Source of the DNA: UBA9410 sp036123585
GTDB taxonomy: Bacteria; Actinomycetota; Acidimicrobiia; Acidimicrobiales; MedAcidi-G1
Assembly (NCBI GenBank): GCA_036123585.1
Contig: JAZADN010000114.1
Span: 1 to 39,623 of the forward strand
Reading direction: 5' to 3'
Length of the DNA: 39,623 nucleotides
Under the pieces are notes generated by a model, which was given only the letters and a program-made list of their open reading frames with translations, was not told where the DNA came from and searched no databases. Below are positions 1-7,805 of this stretch, piece by piece; the first letter of the stretch is position 1, and each line of letters starts with the position of its first letter. The translations under genes and the position numbers were made by a program.

Positions 1-2
1 AT

Positions 3-329
3 GCCGCCAAGGGGCCCGAGGACCCGGTCAACCAGCCGGCCTACATCCAGGCGCTCACGTCGTGCGCAGGGAAGTCGGGGATCGTCGACGCCATGCAGGA
101 GTTCCAGGCGTCTCGGGTCGGTCGGACTCCCGATCAGATCCGTGAGGACAACGAGCAGTTCATCGTCATGACCGGGTGCCTCCGATCCAAGGGATGGACG
201 GTCAGCGACCCCGTGCCCGACGAGAACGGTTCGCTTGGGCCCGGCGAGGCCTTCGCAGGGCCCGACGGCGACCTCGACATGGACGACATTCGCGACTGCA
301 TCAGCGAGAACAACCTCACGGGCGGCTGA
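3..329 (+). CDS. C-terminal part of a small Cys-containing exported protein (5' end outside window)
   Basis: The frame is open from the first base of the window, so the gene is partial; 108 residues are visible and a start at the internal ATG at 93 is unlikely. The visible part is acidic, with cysteines in 'TSCAG', 'TGCLRSKGW' and 'RDCISE' and a Pro/Asp-rich 'DPVPDENG' stretch. Many actinobacterial MacAB-like efflux operons are headed by a small lipoprotein with a 'CMRxxGxxxPDP' segment. The 'CLRSKGWTVSDP' stretch here resembles that and the gene sits 57 bp upstream of the adaptor gene in the same direction, so an accessory exported protein of the transporter is plausible. The signal peptide cannot be seen. 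Function otherwise unknown. Confidence 0.6.
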   Translation, partial: AAKGPEDPVNQPAYIQALTSCAGKSGIVDAMQEFQASRVGRTPDQIREDNEQFIVMTGCLRSKGWTVSDPVPDENGSLGPGEAFAGPDGDLDMDDIRDCISENNLTGG

Positions 330-386
330 GCCGGAACGGCCTGCCCAGACCCTCAGAAGCCCGATCTCTGGAAGGACACCGAGACG

Positions 387-3227
387 ATGAAGAAGATCCT
401 GGCCCTGCTGGTCCTGGCCGGCGTAGTGGCCGCCGCTGCCGTCTGGCAGCCGTGGACAGATGACAAGGTGGCCATCGATGCAGGTGTCGACCGGGCCATC
501 GCCGAGTCGGTGTCTATCCGGACGCTGACCGACGAGATCACTATCCAGGGCGAGTTGCGCCGTGACGAACTCCAGGTGGTGACCGCGGCCGCCCCCGGCA
601 AGGTCGGTGCGGTCATCGTTTCCGACGGCGACACTGTCGAGGCCGGCGACCTGCTGCTCAGCTTGGACGGACGACAGGTGGTGGCCGTAGATGGCGACTT
701 CGCTTTCTACCGCTCGCTCGATGTCGGATCTGAGGGAGCGGACGTCCGCCAACTAGAGGAGATCCTGTCGGCCGCCGGCCACCACGTGGGCGAGGTCGAC
801 GACCTCTACACGGAGGAGACCCGGGCCGGCCTGGCCGCCTGGCAATCCGCCCGCGGCTACGTGGGGACTACCCCGGAGGCCGACGAGGTTGTGACGGTGT
901 CCCTGCAGGCCAACCCGGTTGGCTACACGGTGGGTCCTGTGAACGCCGTCTCGGTGCGCATCGGTTCGGTCCGGGTGGGCACCGACGGGTTGCAGTCCGA
1001 GCAGTTCACCGAGGTGGTGACCACGGCAGCGGCCGTGGTCGACGCGGTGGCCGTTGCCGACAGCGCCGTGCCCACCGTCTCACTCTCGGCCGCCGCCGTG
1101 GTGGTGACCGAGGGGTGGCCGGTGGTGGTCACCGTCACCACCGATGTAGCGCCCACCGCCGACCTGGAGGTTCCCATCTCGGTGTCGGGCGATGTAGTGG
1201 TCGACGACGACTACGTGGCCCCTGATGCCACGGTGGTCATTCCGGCCGGGTCGACGTCGGCAACCGTTGAGATCGCCACCATCCGTGACGACGACCGTGA
1301 GGCCTACGAGGACCTAAAGGTGTCGATCACCGGCAGTTTCGATTCGCTGGACGCTGTGGCACCTCAGACGCTCGCCGTCTATGACGCCCGTAAAGAGGTC
1401 GACGACCTGCTGGATCGGGTAGACGAGCTGGTCGACGACATTGCCGAGAAGCGCGACGATGTGGCCGATCTGGAGGCTGAGGACGAGCTGGTCACCACTG
1501 TGGAGGACCGGCTCGTGGTCGCCGGGATCCTGACCGACGGGCAGGCCCGGGCCGGCGACGTCAGCCCGGCCGAGGCTGCCGAGTTGGAGGACCTCCAGCA
1601 GAAGGTCGACGACGCCGCCGAGGTAGTCCGCTATGGGACCGACTTCATCACAACGGTGGAGGAGCGCCTCGTGAGCCTCGGGATCCTCACCCAGGCCCAG
1701 GCCCGGGCCGGCGACGTCAGCCCGGCCGAGGCTGCCGAGTTGGAGGACCTCCAGCAGAAGGTGGAGGACGTCGACGAAGACATCTCGAACGGAAAGGCCG
1801 GCGTGACCATCCTCGACTGGCACGCCGCGGTGGCCGCCCGCGACAACGCTGTCGATGCGGCCATCGACGACGTGACCGAGTTGGACTGGCGAGCCGCGGT
1901 GGCCGCCCGCGACGACGCCGTCGACGACGCTCTTGAGCAGTCTGGCGACTTGAAGGAGCGCCTGGACGAACTGGAGGTGCTTCTCGACGAGCAACAGCGC
2001 CTCGACTACCGCCTCGCCTCGGCCCGGGAGACCCTGCGGGTGGCTCAGGCCTCCCGGTGGGTGCTGGGCGACGCAGACGAGGTGACGGTCAGTATCGACG
2101 ACCCGGACGTGCCCGACGAGCCGATCCTGGTGCTGCGGGCCGACGGCGAGACCGTGGGCGAGGGTGGCACGGCCACATTCACCATCGAGACCACGGTGGA
2201 GCTGGTCGAGGACCTGGACGTCCTTTACGTGGTCGGTGGCACGGCTACCGCGGACGCCGACTACAACGCTCCCGACGGCGACATCACCATGGTCGTCGGC
2301 CAGGAGCGGGTGGTGCTGTCGATCCCCATCCGGACCGACGACGACGTGGAGGGTGACGAGACGGTCGAGGTCCGTTTGCTGGACGATCCGTCGGGTGCCT
2401 ACCGGCTCAGCGACCGGGACCGCGCGTCGATAGTCGTGGAGTCGAACGACCTGCCGGAGTTGACCCTGCGGGGTGGCGGCACGGTGGCCGAGGGCGAGAG
2501 CTCGACGGTGACCATCGTGGCCGACCAGGCTCCCACTGAGGACACCAGCGTGGCCTATTCAGTGGGAGGCAGCGCCCAGGCCGGCGTCGACTACGCCGTG
2601 GTGACCGGCACCGCCCTGCTGCGGGCCGGCGAGCGGTCGGTGGACGTGGTCATCCGGACCATCGACGACGACGTGGTCTTCCATCCTGGCGACATGGTGG
2701 TCGCCCAGTGGCCGGTGCGGGCCGGAACCGTGGAGGTCGAGGAGGGCGATTATGTTCAGCAGGGCACGCCGCTGTTCGATCTGACCGAGCCTGCGTTCAC
2801 CATCCGCCTGACCGCATCGCCTACCGACCGGGCCCGGCTTGCCGTCGGCCAGGACGTGACGGTGAACCTCGACGCCGGAGACCAGGAGTCCCCCGGCACC
2901 ATCACCGAGCTAGACGACAACGCCACCACCTCGTCCTCCGGGACCGAGACCTACGAGGGAGTGGTGACGGCCGCTCAGGGTCTGGTCGGCGTCGACGGAG
3001 CCGTGGTCACCATCGACGTGGTGGTCGAGGAGTCGGTTGACGCGGTCGTGGTGCCCATTGCCGCCGTCTTGTCCGACGGGGGCCAGGAGACGGTCAGGGT
3101 GGTCACTCCGGAGGGCGTGATCGAGCGGAGGGCCATTGAGACCGGGATGCTGGATGGCGCCTACGTGGAGGTCGTTTCTGGGGTGTCGCCCGGCGAGTAC
3201 GTGATCCTGGAGATCGACCGGTCGTGA
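387..3227 (+). CDS. MacA/HlyD-like efflux adaptor with peptidoglycan-binding and Calx-beta-like insertions
   Basis: A 946-residue membrane-fusion-type adaptor, about twice the usual MacA length. Residues 1-20 (MKKILALLVLAGVV...) form an uncleaved signal anchor. A lipoyl/barrel half-motif follows at about 50-85 (GKVGAVIVSDGDTVEAG), then a PG_binding_1-like domain at about 110-155 (GADVRQLEEILSAAGHHVG). A Calx-beta-like domain lies at about 228-320, a long acidic coiled coil with internal repeats at about 333-556, and two more Calx-beta-like domains at about 577-675 and 689-762. The second lipoyl half (about 763-800, AGTVEVEEGDYVQQGTPL) and a C-terminal beta-barrel/MP domain end the protein. 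Start ATG with GGAAGG upstream. The stop overlaps the GTG of the ABC ATPase by 4 nt, so the genes are translationally coupled. The protein probably links the ABC transporter to the cell wall or an extracytoplasmic partner. Calx-beta insertion inside an adaptor is unusual; the family call itself is solid. Confidence 0.85.
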   Translation: MKKILALLVLAGVVAAAAVWQPWTDDKVAIDAGVDRAIAESVSIRTLTDEITIQGELRRDELQVVTAAAPGKVGAVIVSDGDTVEAGDLLLSLDGRQVVAVDGDFAFYRSLDVGSEGADVRQLEEILSAAGHHVGEVDDLYTEETRAGLAAWQSARGYVGTTPEADEVVTVSLQANPVGYTVGPVNAVSVRIGSVRVGTDGLQSEQFTEVVTTAAAVVDAVAVADSAVPTVSLSAAAVVVTEGWPVVVTVTTDVAPTADLEVPISVSGDVVVDDDYVAPDATVVIPAGSTSATVEIATIRDDDREAYEDLKVSITGSFDSLDAVAPQTLAVYDARKEVDDLLDRVDELVDDIAEKRDDVADLEAEDELVTTVEDRLVVAGILTDGQARAGDVSPAEAAELEDLQQKVDDAAEVVRYGTDFITTVEERLVSLGILTQAQARAGDVSPAEAAELEDLQQKVEDVDEDISNGKAGVTILDWHAAVAARDNAVDAAIDDVTELDWRAAVAARDDAVDDALEQSGDLKERLDELEVLLDEQQRLDYRLASARETLRVAQASRWVLGDADEVTVSIDDPDVPDEPILVLRADGETVGEGGTATFTIETTVELVEDLDVLYVVGGTATADADYNAPDGDITMVVGQERVVLSIPIRTDDDVEGDETVEVRLLDDPSGAYRLSDRDRASIVVESNDLPELTLRGGGTVAEGESSTVTIVADQAPTEDTSVAYSVGGSAQAGVDYAVVTGTALLRAGERSVDVVIRTIDDDVVFHPGDMVVAQWPVRAGTVEVEEGDYVQQGTPLFDLTEPAFTIRLTASPTDRARLAVGQDVTVNLDAGDQESPGTITELDDNATTSSSGTETYEGVVTAAQGLVGVDGAVVTIDVVVEESVDAVVVPIAAVLSDGGQETVRVVTPEGVIERRAIETGMLDGAYVEVVSGVSPGEYVILEIDRS
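1542..1762 (+). repeat. 65-bp identical direct repeat inside the adaptor coiled coil
   Basis: Bases 1542-1606 recur without a mismatch at 1698-1762, exactly 156 bp (52 codons) apart, so the frame is kept. They encode two copies of a segment containing 'QARAGDVSPAEAAELEDLQQKV'-type sequence. Flanking residues (TTVEDRL / TTVEERL) are similar but diverged. A shorter duplication, 'LDWHAAVAARDNAVD' / 'LDWRAAVAARDDAVD', follows at about 1811-1925. Exact DNA identity implies a recent duplication or ongoing gene conversion lengthening the coiled coil. Confidence 0.9.
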
Positions 3228-3985
3228 CCGCAGCGTCGGCGATCGCGGCCTCCGACCAGGGTGACGCTGGACCCGAGGTGGTCCTGGCCCTCGACGGGGT
3301 GTCGCGCGTCTATGGCTCCGAGGTTCAGGTGCGGGCCCTGGACGACGTGTCGCTGGACATTCGGGCAGGCGAGCACCTGTCCATCGTCGGACCATCAGGA
3401 TCGGGCAAGTCGACCATGCTGGGCCTGCTCGGGGTCCTCGATCTGCCATCGGAGGGTTCTATCCGGGTACGGGGAACTGACGTGACCCGGCTGGCCGACA
3501 CCGAGCGGTCTCGCCTGCGGGGCGAGGCCATTGGCTTCGTCTTCCAGCAGTTCCACCTCATCCCGCACCTCACCGCAGCGGGCAACGTCGAGACCGCGCT
3601 GCTCTACCGGGGCCTGTCGGCCCGGGAGCGTCGTAGCCGGGCCATGGCCGCCCTCGAGCAGGTGGGCCTCGGGCCCCGTCACGACCACCGGCCGGTCCAG
3701 TTGTCGGGTGGCGAGCAGCAACGGGTGGCCATCGCCCGGGCCATCTCAACGGATCCCGGGGTGGTCCTGGCTGACGAGCCGACCGGTGCGCTCGACAGCC
3801 GCAACGCCGAGAACGTGATGCAGATCTTCGAGGATCTGCGGTCGCCGGAGCGGGCCATCTGCATTGTCACCCACGACCTGCACGTGGCCGACTCGGCACG
3901 CCGCAAGATCTCGATGCTGGACGGGCGCATAGTCGCCGACGAGGCGTTGCGCGGTGGTCCCCACGACGGGGGAGGGGTCGCATGA
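3224..3985 (+). CDS. MacB-type ABC transporter ATP-binding protein
   Basis: A 253-residue ABC ATPase of the LolD/MacB/FtsE class. Walker A is GPSGSGKST at 56-64, the Q-loop 'FVFQQF' is near 105-110, the signature LSGGEQQ is at 160-166, Walker B 'VVLADEPTG' is at about 180-188, and the switch His is in 'IVTHD'. The GTG start overlaps the stop of the adaptor gene (GTGA), and the gene's TGA overlaps the ATG of the permease (ATGA). It should power the FtsX/MacB permease encoded downstream for export or mechanotransmission. The substrate cannot be told from sequence. Confidence 0.95.
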   Translation: MTAASAIAASDQGDAGPEVVLALDGVSRVYGSEVQVRALDDVSLDIRAGEHLSIVGPSGSGKSTMLGLLGVLDLPSEGSIRVRGTDVTRLADTERSRLRGEAIGFVFQQFHLIPHLTAAGNVETALLYRGLSARERRSRAMAALEQVGLGPRHDHRPVQLSGGEQQRVAIARAISTDPGVVLADEPTGALDSRNAENVMQIFEDLRSPERAICIVTHDLHVADSARRKISMLDGRIVADEALRGGPHDGGGVA

Positions 3986-5169
3986 GGCGTTTCAGGGAGT
4001 TGGTCGGCGTGGCCATGGGTGGCCTGACCGCCCGCAAGATCCGTACCGCCCTGATCATGCTGGGACCGATCCTCGGGGTGGCCGCCATCGTGGCCGCCAT
4101 AGGCATCAACGAGAGCTCCAAGGGTCACTTGAAGGCCAAGCTCCAGGAGCTGGGTACCGACCTGATCGTGGTCAACGCCTCGACCGGGATGGGCTTCGGC
4201 CAGGACCCGGTCATCGAGGCTGCCGCGGTAGCCCGCGTCAATCGGCTACCCGACGTCACCGCGGTGACCGGGACTCGGCAGTTGTCCGGCATCGTCACCG
4301 TTCCGTTCGCCGGCGCCGAGGATTACTACCGGGCCTTTCCGGTACCGGTCATCGCGTCGGGCCTCGACCTGCCCGCGACCCTCGAGGTGCCGATGGTCAG
4401 TGGTCGGTTCCTCAACGAATACGACCGCGACTCGGGCGCCCGGGTGGCGGTCATCGGTCGCGACCTAGCCGACGAGTACGGGTATCTAGCCGGCGAGCCT
4501 CGGACTATCGAGTTGAGTGGTCTCCAGTACGGGGTGGTCGGCGTGCTCGACTGGGTGTTGTTGGAGCCGTCCATGGACTCGGCGGTGTTCGTCACCTTCA
4601 CCAGCGCCGTCGACGACTGGGACCTCGACGACCCCGACCCCAGCCGTCTGTACGTGCGGGCACCCGCCAACACCTCGTTGGTGGCCCAGGAGATTCCCAC
4701 CGTTGTGAGCCTGGGTGGGCCGGACGGGGCCAACGCCTCGGTGCCCACCGACCTGCTGGATGCCCAGTCGCAGGTCGATGAGAGTCTCAACAACCTGACC
4801 AAGATGATGGGGGGCCTGGCGCTCGTGGTGGGCGGCGTGGGCATTGCCAACGTGATGTCCATCTCGGTGATTCAACGGTCGTCGGAGATCGGCATTCGGC
4901 GGGCACTCGGCCACAGCCGGGGGACCATTGCCGTGCAGTTCCTGTTCGAAGCTCTGGTGGTGGGCGTGTTCGGCGGGATCATCGGCGCTCTAGTGGGCGC
5001 CGGGGTGGTGTGGGGCGTTGCCGAACAACGCGGCTACACCATGGTGCTTTCCGTTGCCGGGCTGGTCGGCTGGGCGTTGGTGTCGGTTGGGGTGGCGGTG
5101 GTGGCCGGGCTGTACCCGTCTTCCAAGGCTGCCCGCCTCGAGCCCCTCGAAACGCTTCGGTTGGGGTGA
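3982..5169 (+). CDS. MacB/FtsX-family ABC transporter permease
   Basis: A 395-residue permease with the MacB layout. One N-terminal membrane helix lies at about 20-42 (IRTALIMLGPILGVAAIVAA). A large extracytoplasmic domain of the MacB_PCD type spans about 45-265. A C-terminal FtsX block of three helices follows at about 273-295, 313-345 and 357-380, with the conserved 'RSSEIGIRRALGHSRG' cytoplasmic loop and a 'YPSSKAARLEPLETLR' ending typical of the family. Its ATG overlaps the TGA of the ATPase gene. With the adaptor and ATPase it forms a complete MacAB-like machine, but no outer-membrane channel gene is seen, as expected for a monoderm. Confidence 0.95.
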   Translation: MRRFRELVGVAMGGLTARKIRTALIMLGPILGVAAIVAAIGINESSKGHLKAKLQELGTDLIVVNASTGMGFGQDPVIEAAAVARVNRLPDVTAVTGTRQLSGIVTVPFAGAEDYYRAFPVPVIASGLDLPATLEVPMVSGRFLNEYDRDSGARVAVIGRDLADEYGYLAGEPRTIELSGLQYGVVGVLDWVLLEPSMDSAVFVTFTSAVDDWDLDDPDPSRLYVRAPANTSLVAQEIPTVVSLGGPDGANASVPTDLLDAQSQVDESLNNLTKMMGGLALVVGGVGIANVMSISVIQRSSEIGIRRALGHSRGTIAVQFLFEALVVGVFGGIIGALVGAGVVWGVAEQRGYTMVLSVAGLVGWALVSVGVAVVAGLYPSSKAARLEPLETLRLG

Positions 5170-5197
5170 TTCTCGGTTCCCGTCGACAGGCCCGCCC

Positions 5198-5203
5198 TAG
5201 CAT
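5198..5203 (+). promoter_or_regulatory. TANNNT -10 box for a leaderless rsgA transcript
   Basis: TAGCAT lies 8 nt before the ATG at 5212, and no good Shine-Dalgarno fits. The spacing places the transcription start at or next to the start codon. Confidence 0.5.
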
Positions 5204-5211
5204 CGGGGGCG

Positions 5212-6237
5212 ATGGAGACTGATCTGCTGGCCGCTTACGGATGGCCGGGCGGTCCCCGCCCTACCGATGGCCGCCTGGGCCGGATAGTTCGGGTCGATCG
5301 CGGCGAGGTCGACGTGATGGTCGACGAGGGCCGGATCCGGGTGCTGTCCGACTCACAGCGGGCCCAGGACCTGGTGGCTCCGGCCACCGGAGACTGGGTG
5401 GTCGTCGCCGACGACCCCGACCTGGGAGCGGTGGTGGGCCGGGTTCTGGACCGGTCCAACACGGTGTCGCGGCGCGATCCGTCCGAGACGGTTGTCGAGC
5501 AGGTGCTGGTGGCCAACGTGGACCGGGTGCTCATTGTCCACGGTCTGGACCGGCCGCTCCCACCAGGCCGCCTCGAGCGGTTTCTGGTCGTGGCGTGGGA
5601 CAGCGGCGCCGAGGTGGCCGTGGTGCTCACCAAGGCCGATCGGGAGTCGGTGGCCGCTTCCGAGGTGGTCGCCGTGGTACGGGCCCTGGCTCCCGACGTC
5701 CCGGTTCACGTGGTCGGCCTGGCCCCGGAGAGCGGCGACAATCCCGGGCAACGGGTTGGCCTAGCGGACTTGGAGTCCCTGATGGAGCCCGGACGGACCG
5801 TGGCCCTGCTGGGGGAGTCGGGGGCCGGCAAGTCCACGCTGGTCAATGCCCTGGTCGGCGGCGAGGTGCTGGCCACCGGCGAGGTCCGGACCAGCGACGC
5901 GAAGGGACGCCACACCACGGTCAGTCGTGAGCTGGTGCTGCGGCCCGGTGGCGGTCTACTGGTCGACACCCCGGGCATCCGGGCGGTGGGTATCTGGGAC
6001 GCAGAGGAGTCTCTGGCTCGGGTGTTCGGCGACTTGGAGGAGCGATCGGCCAGGTGCAAGTTCGCAGACTGCGCCCACCACACGGAGCCGAACTGTGCCG
6101 TGCTGGCCGAGGTTGAGGCCGGGCGGGTGGACCACCGCCGTGTGGATCGCTACCGGGCCCTGCAGGCCGAGCTGGCCGACCAGCGCGAGCGGGAGGCGGA
6201 ACGGGGGCGCCGCTCGTCCCGGGGCCGCAGCCGCTGA
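5212..6237 (+). CDS. rsgA: Small ribosomal subunit biogenesis GTPase RsgA
   Basis: A 341-residue circularly permuted GTPase that helps late 30S maturation. An N-terminal OB-like domain is followed by G4 'TKAD' at 140-143, which precedes the P-loop GESGAGKST at 201-209 and G3 'DTPG' at 252-255. This order is the hallmark of the YjeQ/RsgA family. A C-terminal zinc site is formed by C282, C287, H289 and C295 (CxxxxCxHxxxxxC). The basic tail (RGRRSSRGRSR) probably touches rRNA. The ATG is chosen because a TAGCAT box sits 8 nt upstream. The gene stands alone between the efflux operon and a convergent acyl-CoA ligase. Confidence 0.97.
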   Translation: METDLLAAYGWPGGPRPTDGRLGRIVRVDRGEVDVMVDEGRIRVLSDSQRAQDLVAPATGDWVVVADDPDLGAVVGRVLDRSNTVSRRDPSETVVEQVLVANVDRVLIVHGLDRPLPPGRLERFLVVAWDSGAEVAVVLTKADRESVAASEVVAVVRALAPDVPVHVVGLAPESGDNPGQRVGLADLESLMEPGRTVALLGESGAGKSTLVNALVGGEVLATGEVRTSDAKGRHTTVSRELVLRPGGGLLVDTPGIRAVGIWDAEESLARVFGDLEERSARCKFADCAHHTEPNCAVLAEVEAGRVDHRRVDRYRALQAELADQREREAERGRRSSRGRSR

Positions 6238-6263
6238 GGCGGCGCAGTCCGTTCAAGCGGCCG

Positions 6264-7802
6264 TCAGGCTCCGGAGGCCTCTCGCCGCTCCCGGAGGGCG
6301 AGCCCGCGGCGGTCGAGCTTGTCACCAGCGTTCAGTGGCAGGGCGTCCACGACCCTCATCACGGTGGGGAGCTTGTAGCCGGACAGGTCACCGGCGGCGT
6401 GGGCCAGCAGGTCGTCGAGGGCGGGCGGTCGGGTCGGGTCGGTGGGCACCACGATCGCCACCCCCACTTCGCCCATGATCGGGTCGGGGCGGGGGACGAT
6501 GGCCACCTGGGCGACCGCCGGGTGGGTGCCCAGCACGGCCTCCACCTCGAGGGGGTACACGTTGTAGCCACCGCGGATGTACATCTCCTTGATGCGTCCG
6601 GAGAGTCGGAAGCAGCCGGCCTCGTCCACATGAGCCAGGTCGCCGGTGCGGAGCCACCCGTCGACGAGGGCCATGGCGGTGCCGTCGGGATCGCGCCAGT
6701 AGCCCGACATGGCGCTCGGGGTGCGCAGCCAGAGTTCTCCCACCTCCCCGTCTCCCAGCGAGCTCCCGTCGGCATCGCGGACCTCGGCCCCCACGCCGGG
6801 CCGGGGGCGGCCGACAGTATGTAGGGCCTCTTCGTCGTCGGCGTCCAGCGCTGTGCCCAGGCCGATGCCACCCGACTCGGTCGACGAGTAGCGGATCGAA
6901 TAGGGGGCGTCGAAGCGGCGACGGGCCTCTTCGACCAGGGCCGGGGGCGACGGCCCGGCGCCAGCCACGACGGCGCCGACCGACGACAGGTCCCGCCGGT
7001 CGAAGTCAGGCTCGCGGAGAAGGAGGGCGATCTGTGCCGCCACGCCGTTCACGGCCGGGAGGCGGTGCCGCTCGACGATGTCCAGGAGGGCTCCGGCCGA
7101 CCAGCGGTCCAGAACGTGGATAGTGGCGCCGGCAGCCAACTGCCAAGGCAGCTTCGTCATTACACCTACGTGGGCGAATGCGGTTCCACTGACCATGTGG
7201 CCACCGGTCCCCCAGACACCGCCGGTGTCGAGTTGGTGGATGGCGGCCAGTTGCCGGTCGGTGAACCAGACGCCCTTCGGGTCGCCAGTCGACCCTGACG
7301 TGAAGCAGATGCAGGTTGGGCGATCGAGGTCGGTGGCCACTGGCCTTGGTGCCCCTTCCACACCGCGCAGGTCGTCGAGGAGCCGGTCGAGGTCCTCGGT
7401 GGGTTCGATCAACTCCACGTGGTAGCGGTCGAGACCTCCGGCTAGCCCGGCGGTGGCCAGCACCAGGTCGGGGTCGACTGCGTCGGCCAGCCGGGACCGT
7501 TCGGCGTCCAGGAGTCGCGGGTTGGCTCCGGCAGTGGTCACTCCGATCCGGGCCGCTGCCACATACGCCACGACGTACTCGAGGCCCGATGGAAGGGCCA
7601 GCAGGAGCACAGCACCTTCGTCGAGGCCGCGGGCTGTCAGGCCGGCGGCGACCTCGTCGGCAAGGCGGTCGAGGTCCCGGTAGGAGAGTTCGGTGCCTGA
7701 GGGAAGCCGGAAGGCGGCCCGGTTGCCGTAACGGCGAGCCGCGTCGGTCACCACGGCCCCCAGGAACGGGCCAGGGGAGTTCGTTCCGTCTGGGTTGCCC
7801 AC
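6264..7802 (-). CDS. Class I acyl-CoA synthetase (AMP-forming)
   Basis: A 512-residue ANL-superfamily ligase that activates a carboxylic acid to its CoA thioester through an acyl-adenylate. The AMP-binding P-loop FTSGSTGDPKG is at 167-177, A5 'YSSTESGG' at 305-312, A8 'GWLRTGDL' at 382-389, the hinge region 'GRIKEMYIRGGYNVYP' at about 402-417, and the catalytic lysine K495 in 'NAGDKLDRR'. Length is normal for FadD or aryl-CoA ligase relatives; the substrate is unknown. It starts with GTG only 3 bp after the stop of the Sec-ArsC-like gene on the same strand, so the two probably share a transcript. Confidence 0.93.
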   Translation of the reverse strand: MGNPDGTNSPGPFLGAVVTDAARRYGNRAAFRLPSGTELSYRDLDRLADEVAAGLTARGLDEGAVLLLALPSGLEYVVAYVAAARIGVTTAGANPRLLDAERSRLADAVDPDLVLATAGLAGGLDRYHVELIEPTEDLDRLLDDLRGVEGAPRPVATDLDRPTCICFTSGSTGDPKGVWFTDRQLAAIHQLDTGGVWGTGGHMVSGTAFAHVGVMTKLPWQLAAGATIHVLDRWSAGALLDIVERHRLPAVNGVAAQIALLLREPDFDRRDLSSVGAVVAGAGPSPPALVEEARRRFDAPYSIRYSSTESGGIGLGTALDADDEEALHTVGRPRPGVGAEVRDADGSSLGDGEVGELWLRTPSAMSGYWRDPDGTAMALVDGWLRTGDLAHVDEAGCFRLSGRIKEMYIRGGYNVYPLEVEAVLGTHPAVAQVAIVPRPDPIMGEVGVAIVVPTDPTRPPALDDLLAHAAGDLSGYKLPTVMRVVDALPLNAGDKLDRRGLALRERREASGA

Positions 7803-7805
7803 CGG

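Noticed and set aside
1542..1762. Direct repeats as a CRISPR array or mobile element
   Set aside because: Only two copies, in frame within a coiled-coil coding region, with no spacers of regular size and no cas or transposase genes.
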